Below, in pieces: positions 52,775-63,400 of a stretch of 64,000 nt of DNA. How positions within the stretch are numbered: the first letter of the stretch is position 1; the number at the start of each line of letters is the position of its first letter. The position numbers and the translations under genes were made by a program. Origin of the DNA: UBA7328 sp002471345 (GTDB lineage Bacteria > Bacteroidota > Bacteroidia > Chitinophagales > Saprospiraceae); the NCBI GenBank assembly GCA_964011275.1, contig CAXGOB010000014.1:11669-75668 (forward strand). The letters are read 5' to 3'. A model generated the notes under the pieces. The model made no database searches and was not told the origin of the DNA. It saw only the letters and a list, made by a program, of their open reading frames with translations.

Positions 52775-54502
52775 CTAATTGATTGTAAACTCTTTAATCG
52801 TTCTGTTTTGATTAAAATCCATAACTTCTATTTTACAATGCATTCCACTTTGGAGCCACTTAGAAGATATGATTAAGTGATTATTTTTCTCATCATAATC
52901 TAAAGGAATCCATTGACCATCTAATAGACAGGAATATGTCATCCTAGTAGTCTTTCCTTTGGTCTTGAGGTTGTCAGTAATCTGTAGAATTAAATTGGTT
53001 TGACTCTCATTTTTTATAATTTTCAATTTGGGTGGTGTTATATCTGTTACTACTTGATATGTACCAAAATCATTTGATTTCAAAACGAATTTATTGTTGA
53101 CCCAATCTCCTCCAAGGTTTACTTTTCTTCCTTTCCTATCAATCGTGATATAGGTAAGTTTTAAAGGATTGAAATCAGGTAAGTTCAAGTTTTTTGGATC
53201 AATATCTAAATTGAAATTTTTGAATAATGGTATTGATTCTTTTGTTGATAAAATACTGATCCCATTTGGGACAATTTTTAATTTGACAAATTCAGGGTGT
53301 AAAAAAGTACTAGGCGCAAAGGCTAATGAAAATGAATCCAAAAACATAAAAGTGGAATCACTGGTACCGATATTTGGTGTAATCACGGATGGGCTTATGG
53401 TATTTAATTCCTGTTTTCTTCGTATGCTAAAATTTAGAGATGCAGTATTGCCAAATATATCAGCAGCCAAAATATCTATGCTGTTTGGAAATAGTTGATT
53501 TGGAATGAGTAATTGTCCAAATTTTGAGAATTTATATATGTCAAGCGTATTCAACTCTTCTTTATAGCATTTGTGTACATATTTATTTTGTTTTTTGAAT
53601 CCATAGTCCATATGCGCATGAAGAAAAATAGATTTGTCAAAGGGTACACTGTCTATGCTAAATGAAAATCTTTTTTCACCATTAACTTTGTATTGAAGCT
53701 TGTGAATCCCATTGTGATTGCCTGCCCCATTAGACATATCGTAGACATGTAAACCAAATCCGATTAGAGGCCATGAAACCTCTAGAGTATCATTATTCAG
53801 ATCATAAGTTGTGCTGTTTTTCTTTGTGGCAGGATAATATGATTGAGATAAAACCTTTCTGTTTTGATCTAATTCATATACTACTAAGCCTCTGATAATC
53901 GGCGCGATATTGTCTTTAGGACCAATACCAAACAGAACAGGATTAATAGGTGCTTCCGAGGTTGTGTTTCTTATTTCGAAATGAAGATGTGCACCAAAGC
54001 TATTGCCACTGTTTCCCATATAACCCAGAATATCACCTTGTTTTATTTTCAATGCATTTGGTGGTGGGATTTGATCTATTTCGGATTTTTTTGTGGCAAT
54101 CCTTACTTTATCAATATAATCTTCGATCGTTGAGTTAAAAGAATCCATATGGGCATAAACAGAGGTATATCCACAAGGGTGATCCAGATAAATCGCTTTT
54201 CCATAACTGTCTGGGGTTATTCTAATGCGAGAAATGTATCCATCTCCAATTGCAACTAAAGCATCCTTTCCAGACCCATGGTATGGCTTAATATCAACAC
54301 CACTATGAAAATGAGTAGATCTTGGTTCACCGAAGGAGCCAGATGACAGGATCTGATGCTTGACCGGAGATACAAAAAGACAAGAGTCTTTCTGAGCATT
54401 GAGAGTAATATTCTGAAAAGCAAATGCGAAAATGATCATTTGCAAAGGCCATATCTTCCTAGATATAATGAGACGAAAACAATAAATAAAAGGATTTAAC
54501 AA
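52775..54502 (-). CDS. Exported M23-family peptidase (LytM fold)
   Basis: 575 residues. A signal-like N-terminus (ending L-N-A-Q near residue 37; an internal ATG at codon 22 is another start) precedes an M23 domain at about 45-190 with T-H-F-H-S-G-V-D (zinc His and Asp), V-Y-A-H-M and H-L-H-F-E. All zinc and catalytic positions look intact, so it should cut peptidoglycan crosslinks. The long C-terminal part (about 200-575) is beta-rich and unfamiliar; it probably binds the wall or a partner. Monocistronic, divergent from iscS. Confidence 0.88.
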   Translation of the reverse strand: MLNPFIYCFRLIISRKIWPLQMIIFAFAFQNITLNAQKDSCLFVSPVKHQILSSGSFGEPRSTHFHSGVDIKPYHGSGKDALVAIGDGYISRIRITPDSYGKAIYLDHPCGYTSVYAHMDSFNSTIEDYIDKVRIATKKSEIDQIPPPNALKIKQGDILGYMGNSGNSFGAHLHFEIRNTTSEAPINPVLFGIGPKDNIAPIIRGLVVYELDQNRKVLSQSYYPATKKNSTTYDLNNDTLEVSWPLIGFGLHVYDMSNGAGNHNGIHKLQYKVNGEKRFSFSIDSVPFDKSIFLHAHMDYGFKKQNKYVHKCYKEELNTLDIYKFSKFGQLLIPNQLFPNSIDILAADIFGNTASLNFSIRRKQELNTISPSVITPNIGTSDSTFMFLDSFSLAFAPSTFLHPEFVKLKIVPNGISILSTKESIPLFKNFNLDIDPKNLNLPDFNPLKLTYITIDRKGRKVNLGGDWVNNKFVLKSNDFGTYQVVTDITPPKLKIIKNESQTNLILQITDNLKTKGKTTRMTYSCLLDGQWIPLDYDEKNNHLIISSKWLQSGMHCKIEVMDFNQNRTIKEFTIN

Positions 54503-54576
54503 ATTTTACTTAACTATATTAAACAAATAAGTGTATTGAAGGTGACTTATAGTTATGATCATACATAAAATACAGA

Positions 54577-54584
54577 TACCTTTG
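54577..54584 (+). promoter_or_regulatory. Promoter -7 core for iscS-iscU-iscA
   Basis: TACCTTTG matches TAnnTTTG exactly, 88 bases before iscS; TTATG at 54553-54557 sits 19 bases upstream as an imperfect -33 element. Confidence 0.45.
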
Positions 54585-54671
54585 CCCGAACTTTATTGAC
54601 TACTCTTCGTTATTAACTTTTCATTTTAGAAGTGATCAACAAATAAACGCAATAGGTTTTAAAATAATCTG

Positions 54672-55889
54672 ATGAAATCAAGAAAAATATATTTAGATAA
54701 TAATGCTACTACTCCATGTGACCCACGCGTAGTAGATACTATGCTTCCATACTTTTACGAAAAGTCTGGAAATGCGGCCAGTCGAAATCATCCTTTTGGG
54801 TGGGAGGCTGAAGAAGGTGTAGATTATGCAAGGGAACAAGTAGCTAATCTTATAGGTGTATCTGAAAAGGAAATTATTTTCACATCAGGTGCGACAGAGT
54901 CGGACAACCTTGCTCTAAAAGGTGTATTTGAAATGTATAAAAGAAAAGGTAACCACATTATTACCTTGAAAACAGAACACAAAGCAGTTCTTGACTCTTG
55001 TGACAAGATAGAAAAGATGGGCGGAGAAGTTACCTATCTTGATGTAGAACGAGATGGACGAGTTGATCTTAAAAAACTTGAAGCTGCTATAACAAGTTCA
55101 ACAGTTCTTGTTTCAATAATGTGGGCAAATAATGAAACTGGTGTTATCCAGCCAATGAAAGAAATTGGTGAGATATGTGAAAAACATGGAGTTCTTTTCA
55201 TGAGTGATGCTACACAAGCAGTAGGAAAAATTCCTGTAAAACCAAAAGAGGTTGGAGTTCACTTAATGGCGTTTACGGCACATAAGATGTATGGACCTAA
55301 AGGAGTTGGGGCTCTATTTGTAAATAGGAAGAATCCTAGAGTAAAAGTGACAGCGCAGATGGACGGTGGCGGCCATGAAAGAGGAATGAGATCTGGCACT
55401 TTGAATGTTCCTGGGATTGTAGGGCTAGGAAAGGCGTGCGAAATTGCAGATCAGGAAATGTTGAAAGATGCTGCCAGGCTCAGTAAAATGAGAGATAGAT
55501 TAGAATCTGAATTGTGCAAGATTGAGGAGACTTATATAAATGGAAATGTAGATCACAGAATGCCTCATGTGACCAATATATCCTTTAAGCATTTAGAGGG
55601 CGAAGGGCTTATGATGACCTTTAATCAGAACATTGCTGTATCTTCCGGATCAGCATGTACTTCAGCATCACTTGAACCTTCTTATGTACTTATTGCGTTA
55701 GGACTAGGAGATGACTTGGCACATTCATCTATTAGATTTAGTCTGGGTAGATTTACGACTGATGAAGAAATAGATATAGCAATAGATATGCTCTCTAAAG
55801 GAGTAAATCATATGAGAGACTTAAGTCCAATTTGGGAAATGTACAAAGAAGGAGTGGATTTGGACTCTGTAGAGTGGAGTGAACACTAA
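54672..55889 (+). CDS. iscS: Cysteine desulfurase
   Basis: 405 residues, IscS branch of the NifS family. The PLP Lys205 is in T-A-H-K-M-Y-G-P-K-G and the persulfide Cys329 in S-S-G-S-A-C-T-S-A-S. The flexible C-terminal loop and total length match IscS rather than SufS. It supplies sulfur for Fe-S clusters. First gene of an operon with iscU and iscA; iscR, hscBA and ferredoxin genes are absent nearby. Confidence 0.95.
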   Translation: MKSRKIYLDNNATTPCDPRVVDTMLPYFYEKSGNAASRNHPFGWEAEEGVDYAREQVANLIGVSEKEIIFTSGATESDNLALKGVFEMYKRKGNHIITLKTEHKAVLDSCDKIEKMGGEVTYLDVERDGRVDLKKLEAAITSSTVLVSIMWANNETGVIQPMKEIGEICEKHGVLFMSDATQAVGKIPVKPKEVGVHLMAFTAHKMYGPKGVGALFVNRKNPRVKVTAQMDGGGHERGMRSGTLNVPGIVGLGKACEIADQEMLKDAARLSKMRDRLESELCKIEETYINGNVDHRMPHVTNISFKHLEGEGLMMTFNQNIAVSSGSACTSASLEPSYVLIALGLGDDLAHSSIRFSLGRFTTDEEIDIAIDMLSKGVNHMRDLSPIWEMYKEGVDLDSVEWSEH

Positions 55890-55966
55890 GATTAGCATTA
55901 ATTGACGAATAGTCGTTTATTGACTAAATTTGAAAATATAATTAGACCAATACAAATTCTTACAAA

Positions 55967-56383
55967 ATGGCATATTCAGAAAAAGTATTAGATCATTTTA
56001 AGAATCCTAAGAATGTAGGAACTCTTGATAAGAGTAAAAAGAATGTAGGCACAGGACTGGTGGGAGCACCGGAATGTGGTGATGTCATGAGATTACAAAT
56101 AGAAGTAGATGAAGCTACTAATGTGATCAAAGATGCGAAATTCAAAACATTCGGATGTGGATCAGCAATTGCATCTTCTTCTTTGGCTACAGAGTGGCTT
56201 AAAGGGAAGTCAATAGATGAAGCTGCTAGCATTGATAATATGGATATTGTAGAAGAGTTAGCTCTTCCTCCGGTGAAAATTCACTGTTCTGTATTAGCAG
56301 AAGATGCGATAAAAAGTGCTATCGCAGACTTTAGGACTAAAAATGATATCACAGTGGACGAAGCCGAAACTGTGGCCCACTAA
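55967..56383 (+). CDS. iscU: Fe-S cluster assembly scaffold
   Basis: 138 residues. Three cluster-binding Cys are present: Cys37 (A-P-E-C-G-D), Cys64 (F-G-C-G-S-A) and Cys107 (I-H-C-S-V-L). The chaperone-binding motif L-P-P-V-K lies at 100-104, implying HscA dependence although hscA is not nearby. It accepts sulfur from IscS and assembles [2Fe-2S] clusters. Confidence 0.96.
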   Translation: MAYSEKVLDHFKNPKNVGTLDKSKKNVGTGLVGAPECGDVMRLQIEVDEATNVIKDAKFKTFGCGSAIASSSLATEWLKGKSIDEAASIDNMDIVEELALPPVKIHCSVLAEDAIKSAIADFRTKNDITVDEAETVAH

Positions 56384-56405
56384 TTTTTAATTAAATCAAT
56401 ACTTC

Positions 56406-56732
56406 ATGTTATTCGTAGCTAACACAGCAAAGGATAAAATTGGTGAATTGATGAATGGTCAATCACTAGAGCAAGATTACTTTGTAAGAGTTTCAGTAAC
56501 TAGTGGTGGTTGTTCAGGATTGACCTACGAGATGAATTTTGATAATGAATCTAAAGAAGGAGATCAAGTATTTGAAGATAATGGTGTCAAAGTAGTGACG
56601 GATCTTAAAAGCTTTCTTTATTTATGTAACACTACACTAGAATTTAGTGGAGGATTGGAAGGGAAAGGTTTCTATTTTAATAACCCAAATGCCGCTAGAA
56701 CATGTGGCTGCGGTGAAAGCTTTGCAGTATAA
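56406..56732 (+). CDS. iscA: A-type Fe-S carrier
   Basis: 108 residues. The three conserved Cys are Cys36 (G-G-C-S-G), Cys100 and Cys102 (T-C-G-C-G), as in IscA/ErpA/SufA. It receives clusters from IscU and passes them on. Starts 22 bases after iscU; a terminator follows. IscA and ErpA are hard to tell apart, and operon position favours IscA. Confidence 0.92.
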   Translation: MLFVANTAKDKIGELMNGQSLEQDYFVRVSVTSGGCSGLTYEMNFDNESKEGDQVFEDNGVKVVTDLKSFLYLCNTTLEFSGGLEGKGFYFNNPNAARTCGCGESFAV

Positions 56733-56763
56733 ATTATTGTAACGCTCTTATTATAAGAAAAAG

Positions 56764-56796
56764 AAAGGCCGCTATAATAATTATTGTAGCGGCTTT
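56764..56796. terminator. Terminator after iscA
   Basis: GCCGCTA (56768-56774) pairs with TAGCGGC (56787-56793) inside AAAG/CTTT flanks. It also lies downstream of the minus-strand GIN-domain gene. Confidence 0.75.
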
Positions 56797-57625
56797 CTCA
56801 TGTGACGTATTAAAATAACTCTACTTTAATAACTTCTAAATTTTTCTAAAGTTGCCTTACGCTTCCACCTGAGCTCTTTTTCTTTTTCAAGGATTCAGGA
56901 TTTCCTTTGTATTTAATACTCCCACCGCTACTTACTTTAGCATTAAGACCATCTTTTGCCCACACTCTTATACTTGCTCCAGAACTAGCAGAAGCTTCTA
57001 CATTACCAGCTTCTAAATCGGCGCCTTTAATTCTAGCACCTGAACTTACACTTGCATCAAAAGTACCGCATTCGCCCGAAAGCGAAATAGTCGAACCCGA
57101 TGAAGCATCAGCCTCAATATCAGTGCCATCAACATCTAGATTTATTGATGCACCACTTGAAGCATCTAGTTCTATATCATCATTGGAAATAGTATTATCT
57201 GAGGTAACATGAGCACCAGAACTTGCTGAAATCTGTTCAAGATTTTTATAAGTTAGCCTTACATCTACTTTTCTTTTGCGATTTTTCCACCAGTTTGATC
57301 CCCATTTATTTCCCTTCACTTTTACTGTCAATTTTCCACCTTCTACTTTAGTTATTATTTCATCGAGTTCAATATTATCGACATCTATTTCTGCCTCGTT
57401 TGAACTACCCTGAACCAGAATAAGATTTATTCCAGTTGCAACTGAGACCGAAGAAAAATTATTTAAATCACGAACTTCGTGATCCTTCGCTTCCAGAATA
57501 TATAAACTGCTGGAAAGCACTAAAGTGATGATAACATTTAAAATTGTGGCCTTTTTCATTTTGTTTTAAATTTAGTAAGAGAAGCCCCCTTTATGACGGT
57601 GGCGACTTTCTCATGTGACGTATTA
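56793..57625. repeat. 20-bp direct repeat downstream of both GIN-domain genes
   Basis: Identical 20 bases at 56793-56812 and 57606-57625, 813 bases apart, each just after the 3' end of a GIN-domain gene, with similar flanks. The gene starts are 803 bases apart. Together these show a tandem duplication that included the 3' flank. Confidence 0.75.
56846..57559 (-). CDS. Exported GIN-domain (DUF2807) protein, copy 1
   Basis: 237 residues with signal peptide. The head domain reads V-A-T-G-I-N-L-I-L-V-Q-G-S and L-D-E-I-I-T-K-V-E-G-G-K-L-T-V-K-V-K-G, typical of the putative auto-transporter adhesin head GIN domain. The second half is a beta-solenoid built on repeated A-S-S-G-A-S-I turns. It ends in a basic tail with K-K-K-S-S-G-G-S-V. 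Probably a periplasmic or surface protein of unknown function. Arose by tandem duplication with the next gene. Confidence 0.87.
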   Translation of the reverse strand: MKKATILNVIITLVLSSSLYILEAKDHEVRDLNNFSSVSVATGINLILVQGSSNEAEIDVDNIELDEIITKVEGGKLTVKVKGNKWGSNWWKNRKRKVDVRLTYKNLEQISASSGAHVTSDNTISNDDIELDASSGASINLDVDGTDIEADASSGSTISLSGECGTFDASVSSGARIKGADLEAGNVEASASSGASIRVWAKDGLNAKVSSGGSIKYKGNPESLKKKKSSGGSVRQL

Positions 57626-57657
57626 TAATAATTCCATTTTTAGGTTCGAGTGAGAAT

Positions 57658-58362
57658 TTAATTTTTTCTAACACTGCCTCCTGTACCTTTCTTTTTTCTT
57701 ACATCTGGATCACCTTTGTATCTGACTTCTCCTCCCGTATTGGCTTTAGCAAACAAGCTCTCGGTAGCCCATACTTGGATTTCTGAACCTGTGCTGGCTT
57801 TTGCCTCTACAGTAGCTGCTTCTAGGCCTGAACTTTTGATGCCTGCACCTGTGTTTACAATTGCCTCTAGAGCATTGCACTCTCCTGTTAACTTGATAAA
57901 TGCACCAGTAGAAGCACTGGCTTCTACTTGGTTACCTTCAATATCTAATTCCATACTTGCTCCACTTGAAGCATGAAGATCAAGGTGTTCATTTGTTAAT
58001 GTATGACTAGAATTTAGTGATGCTCCAGAACTTGCTGATACTTGTTTTAGGTCTGTATATGTCAGAGTTACATCAATTTTGACTTTCCTCTTTTTGTTAA
58101 AATTTATATTCCAACCTTTTACTTTTACTATAAGTTTATTCCCATCTATTTTGGTAAGGACATCGTCCAGATCAATATTAGTAGCTTCAATCTCTGCTGA
58201 ATTTTTATCTCCAGGAACTAGGACAAGATTTATTCCGGTGGCCACTGAAAGTTTAGAGAATTCTTCCAGATTTCTGACCTCTGTCTCTAATGTAGGAAAA
58301 GCCCATGTTACTGACGAAAGGATTATAAAGAGGAAAAGATTTAGGAATGTCACCTTTTTCAT
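57658..58362 (-). CDS. Exported GIN-domain (DUF2807) protein, copy 2
   Basis: 234 residues, same layout as copy 1: signal peptide, V-A-T-G-I-N-L-V-L-V-P-G-D, L-T-K-I-D-G-N-K-L-I-V-K-V-K-G, then A-S-S-G-A-S or A-S-T-G-A repeats and a basic K-K-K-G-T-G-G-S-V tail. The repeat turns have shifted from Ser- to Thr-rich relative to copy 1. The upstream member of the pair, 98 bases before copy 1. Confidence 0.87.
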   Translation of the reverse strand: MKKVTFLNLFLFIILSSVTWAFPTLETEVRNLEEFSKLSVATGINLVLVPGDKNSAEIEATNIDLDDVLTKIDGNKLIVKVKGWNINFNKKRKVKIDVTLTYTDLKQVSASSGASLNSSHTLTNEHLDLHASSGASMELDIEGNQVEASASTGAFIKLTGECNALEAIVNTGAGIKSSGLEAATVEAKASTGSEIQVWATESLFAKANTGGEVRYKGDPDVRKKKGTGGSVRKN

Positions 58363-58467
58363 TTTTTGACGTATTTGTTATTAATGAGTTATCTAAAAAA
58401 TGAAAAGTTGCATGGAGTATCAATTAATATCTACAAATGACCTCATATTATTGATCTAGGGCTCACT

Positions 58468-59154
58468 CTATAGCACAGAAGAAAGTTCTTTCACATAAGT
58501 ATCAAGATGTTCTTGTTTTGACTTTAATCGGTATTGCATCACCCATCTTGGGTGAGGGAGAGGTACTATTTTTTTGAAAAATTGATGTTCTTTATTGAGC
58601 TCATTCATAAATTTTAGATTTTTCCCTTTACCCATGCAAAAGGCAACATCATCTAAACAACCGAATTCTTTTTGACTTTGAATATTGTCTATTATGTGTG
58701 ACTTTACCTTTTGATATAAGATAGTATCATCGTAATAATTATAATTTTTTCCATCTTTTGTAAAGCCCAAAGGACAAATGGAGGTAATGTAGAAATTTGA
58801 ATAAAATTCCTTTGGACCTCCTAATTCATTGATGAAGTCATAAACAAAAATTGCTGATAGTTCATTTTTCTTTTTGAAATTATTTGTAATACCACAGATG
58901 CTTTGAATGATCAATGGGTCTGTAAATGGTACACCGGTTACACCAGCTCCAAATCTGCCTGGGTTGATGCCAAAAAGAAAGTGACGTGAGTAAGAGTCGT
59001 CAAAATACTTGAAGTAAAAATCTGAAAATACATTTTGTACTAAAGGATCATCAAAAGGGTAAATCAATTGAACATTTAGAGGAAGCTTCCAATCTGATGA
59101 TAGATTAAAATGATAGTCTACAACCTTTTGACCAAATGTAGAATGTTTTGCCAA
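58468..59154 (-). CDS. SMUG2-like uracil-DNA glycosylase family protein (DUF4918)
   Basis: 228 residues. The UDG-superfamily active-site loop appears as G-I-N-P-G-R-F-G-A-G-V-T-G-V-P-F, with S-I-C-P-L-G-F-T-K in the middle and the DNA-intercalation loop L-P-H-P-R-W. These features fit the Bacteroidota group formerly called DUF4918, related to SMUG2. It should remove uracil or oxidised pyrimidines from DNA. It stands alone downstream of a large gap. Confidence 0.8.
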   Translation of the reverse strand: MAKHSTFGQKVVDYHFNLSSDWKLPLNVQLIYPFDDPLVQNVFSDFYFKYFDDSYSRHFLFGINPGRFGAGVTGVPFTDPLIIQSICGITNNFKKKNELSAIFVYDFINELGGPKEFYSNFYITSICPLGFTKDGKNYNYYDDTILYQKVKSHIIDNIQSQKEFGCLDDVAFCMGKGKNLKFMNELNKEHQFFKKIVPLPHPRWVMQYRLKSKQEHLDTYVKELSSVL

Positions 59155-59703
59155 GATATAATGTTTTTCTAAAAAAAATGAGAATTTTCTGAAGGAATAC
59201 CTTTAACTCGAAATATAGAGATTGTGTTTTACTTAAAAATAAATAGGCACCTTATCTGCTTAAGTCTTCTATATCTTTCTATTCTAATGTATGAATAGCA
59301 TTTTCTCACAATTTTTTTTTGGATCATAGCATATGCACACTGATTGCACAATTGGTATGATTTTATCGGTAGAATTGAATATTGAAATTGTATTTAAGAT
59401 TAGACAATACATATCACATGTATACTCGGTTATTTTGATCATCTGCATAATATACTAATGCAAATGCAGTCGTTTGAAAAACTCAAAGAGCAGAGGAATA
59501 TTAGTCTTTTGTGAAATGTTTGGCTATTATTTTTTTTTGCGTTCGAAAATATTCATTCTTTATTACACAGAATGTTCAATATGGAAAATCTAGATTGACA
59601 GAATTCGTATTACATTGAAATCATTGACTTGGAAACAATAACTTCATAATGGATCTTTATTTAAGATAAATGCGTTAAATAGATGTGAAATAAGGTTTAT
59701 AGA
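59155..59703. other. Intergenic region between divergent genes, no gene seen
   Basis: About 550 AT-rich bases with several homopolymer T runs. No credible frame, tRNA or strong hairpin found. Confidence 0.6.
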
Positions 59704-60288
59704 ATGAAAGGAATACTACTAACCCTAATTTTCTCTGCACTGTTGGGCTATCAAAATAGACTTCAAACCACTATTATTTTGATCAATGGTGAAGCAAACC
59801 TTGTAGTACTAGATGATTTGGCATTTATTGTAGAAGTTTTACAACCTGTGCCTTACTATTTTAATTCAGGACTTAGCCATGAGGAAATAGTAAAAGGATT
59901 GATAGAACAAAAAGAAAGTAATAACAAAAACTTTTATGCCAAAAATGAGGACAGATTTGTTCCATTAGCAGAAGTAGATGTATTAGATAATGCTGAATTT
60001 ATAAGATTCTTACCATCAAAAGCTTTACTCAATAGAGTAGCAGTTTCTAGAATCCGACATATTGCTGAGGATTATCAAAGTGGCGGAATTGAAGAAATAA
60101 ACTTGACCATCATTTATAAAAACACCTCAGTATCAGAATTGCTTACTGATAATAGACTCAATTCTGTAAGGGATCTTTTGATAGCATTTGGCGTGGATCA
60201 TGTGGCAATCAAAATGCAAAAGAAAATGAGAAATCAATACGATAACAACCCATTTGTACGGGTAGCTTATAAGAAGAAAGTGAGGTGA
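59704..60288 (+). CDS. Exported hypothetical protein, faintly OmpA-like at its C-terminus
   Basis: 194 residues, with a hydrophobic start that may be a short signal peptide (about 1-16). The C-terminal stretch L-N-S-V-R-D-L-L-I-A-F-G-V-D-H-V resembles the helix-strand region of OmpA-type peptidoglycan-binding domains, but the usual Asp and Arg contacts are not recognisable, so this is weak. Upstream of dnaE with 116 bases between; probably unrelated in function. No family assigned. Confidence 0.6.
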   Translation: MKGILLTLIFSALLGYQNRLQTTIILINGEANLVVLDDLAFIVEVLQPVPYYFNSGLSHEEIVKGLIEQKESNNKNFYAKNEDRFVPLAEVDVLDNAEFIRFLPSKALLNRVAVSRIRHIAEDYQSGGIEEINLTIIYKNTSVSELLTDNRLNSVRDLLIAFGVDHVAIKMQKKMRNQYDNNPFVRVAYKKKVR

Positions 60289-60404
60289 TTTTTAATAAAT
60301 TATTCATTGCAGGATACTTATAGTAAAGTAGATCTAATTACTTTATATCTTGTAGAATTGAATATCTTGCCTATTTAGTCCAAAACATTAGAACCTGAGA
60401 TAAG

Positions 60405-63400
60405 ATGCCTGAATTTTGTCATCTCCATTGCCATACCCATTTTTCACTGCTTGATGGTGCTTCGCATCTCGGACCTCTAATGGATAAGGCTAAAGCGGAT
60501 GGTCAGAAGGGACTCGCTATGACCGATCATGGAAATATGTTTGGTGCTTTCAAGTTTGTTTCAGAAGCTAAAAAACGTGATCTCAAGGCCATAATAGGTT
60601 GTGAGTTTTATTTGGTGGAGGATCGACATATTAAGTCATTTCAAAAGTCATTGGGCCAAAGAGATGTACGTTACCATCAGTTATTATTGGCTAAAAATGC
60701 TCAGGGATATATCAATCTATCCAAGCTATGTTCATTAGGGTATATAGACGGACAATATGGGAAGTTTCCACGAATTGATAAGGAATTAGTACTTCAATAT
60801 CATGAAGGACTTATTGCCACGAGTTGTTGCCTTGCTGCGGAAATACCAAGAGCTATTCAATCAGGAAATCTGGAATTGGCTGAGGAAAAACTGAAGTGGT
60901 GGTTGGACTTGTTTCAAGAAGATTTCTATATCGAGATTATGCGGCATCGAGGATTAGAAAAGCTGAATAATACGGATTTGAGTCAGGAAGATGTCAATCA
61001 ACAGCTTTTGAAATTTGCTGCTAAATATAATATCAAAACTATAGTTTCTAATGACGCTCATTATGTGAATGAGGAAGATTGGAAGATGCACGAAATCTTA
61101 TTGTGCGTTAATACTGGAACTAAACTTATAGATGAAAATAGGTTTCAGTTTTCAAGTTCTGATTATTACTTGAAATCTCAACAGGAGATGGTTGACATTT
61201 TTAAGGACATCCCAGAAGCTGTTGCTAACACTATGGAGATTCTAGATAAAATAGAAACTCCAGAATTAGAACGGGATATTTTGCTTCCTAATTTTCCATT
61301 GCCTTCTGGATTTGATAATCAATCAGATTATCTCCGGTTCTTAGTATATGAAGGGGCAAAAATCAAATATGGAGAAATCAGGTCTATTGTTAGAGAACGT
61401 ATAGATCATGAACTCAACATCATCAAGTCCATGGGGTTTGATGGATACTTCTTGATTGTACAGGATTTCATAAAAGCTGCAAGAGAAATTGGAGTAAGTG
61501 TAGGGCCTGGAAGGGGGTCAGCTGCTGGATCTGCTGTGGCCTTTTGCCTTACCATAACAAATGTAGACCCTATAAAGTATAACCTGCTGTTTGAAAGGTT
61601 CCTCAATCCAGAAAGGATATCAATGCCTGATATTGATATTGATTTTGATGATGAAGGAAGGCAAAAGGTCATTGATTGGGTAGTTGATAAATATGGTAAA
61701 AACCAAGTGGCTCAGATTATCACCTTCGGTACTATGGCTGCTAAATCTTCAATAAAAGATGTAGGTCGAGTCATGTCTCTTCCTTTAGATGAGACAAGTA
61801 AAATTGCAAATCTTGTTCCGAGTAGACCTGGTACAAAACTTCGAAAAATATTTGGAAGCAATAAAGATGAACTCAAAAAAGATTGGCAAGGAGATGATCT
61901 GTCGAATATTAATAAATTACTTGATGTAGAGAAACAGAAAGACCTTGAAGGTGATGTAGTAAAAATTGCGCAAAAACTAGAGGGCACAGTAAGAAATGTT
62001 GGTATACATGCCGCAGGAGTGATTATAGCTCCCGATGATATCACCCAATATATTCCGGTTTGTACATCAAAGGAGTCAGATCTATTGGTAACTCAATTTG
62101 ATGGAAGCATTGTAGAAGATGCTGGCATGTTAAAGATGGATTTCCTAGGCCTTAAGACTTTATCAATAATAAAGGATTGTATTGAGAATATAGTGAAGCG
62201 ACATGGTGAGTCCTCCCGAATTGATGTAGACGAAATTCCTTTAGATGACGAATTGACTTTTGAGCTTTTTCAGAGGGGTGATATGATAGGGGTTTTCCAG
62301 TTTGAGTCAGATGGTATGCGAAAATATCTCAGAGAACTGAAGCCTACTGGAATTGAAGATCTAATTGCGATGAATGCCTTATATCGCCCTGGTCCCATGG
62401 ATTACATTCCATCCTTTGTAAAAAGAAAGCACGGTCAGGAAAAAGTAGAGTATCCTCATGAATGGCTAGAAGATATCCTCAAACCGACTTATGGTATTAT
62501 GGTTTATCAAGAGCAAATCATGCAGACTGCCCAAATAATGGCTGACTATACTCTTGGTAAAGCGGATATGCTCAGAAGAGCGATGGGGAAAAAGAAGATC
62601 AAGGAGATGGAAAAGCATCGAGAAATCTTCAAAGAGGGGGCAGGAAAAAAAGGTGTGGCTGAAAGTCAAGCCAATGAGATTTTCGATATAATGGAAAAGT
62701 TTGCAGCTTATGGATTTAATAGATCACATGCAGCGGCCTACTCACTTGTAGCCTATCATACAGCTTACCTAAAGGCCCATTACCCTGCGGAGTTTATGTC
62801 ATCGGTACTCACTCATAATAAGCAAAACATTGAAAAACTCAATTTCTTTCTAAGAGAAAGCAAAAGAATGGGAATACCTGTATTGGGCCCAGACATAAAT
62901 GAAAGCGATCTCAATTTTATTGTAAATGCAAATGGAGCTATCAGATTTGGATTGTCTGCTCTTAAAGGGGTTGGTGAAGGCCCCGTATCAGAAATTTTGG
63001 CTAATAGAATTACCGATGGCCCTTTTAATAGTATTTATGATATGTGCAGAAGACTCAATCTTCGCACAGTTAATAAAAAGTGTTTGGAAAGCCTTGTATA
63101 TGGTGGAGCCTTGGACACCTTCCAAGGTGTAGAGCGGTCTCAATATTTTGCAGAAAGTGGAAAATACGACACGGCGCTAGAGCATGCTTTAAAGTATGGT
63201 AACCTTTATCAGAGCCAAAAGCAATCTATGCAGAATTCTCTTTTTGGCGACATGACTAATGAGTTCTTGGATGAACCCCCGCTTCCTCAAGTACAGAAGT
63301 GGAGTAAAATTGAAAAGCTGAAAAAGGAGAAGGACGTTACTGGAATTTTTATTTCAGGGCACCCATTGGATGAATACAGGATAGAGATGAGTACTTATAC

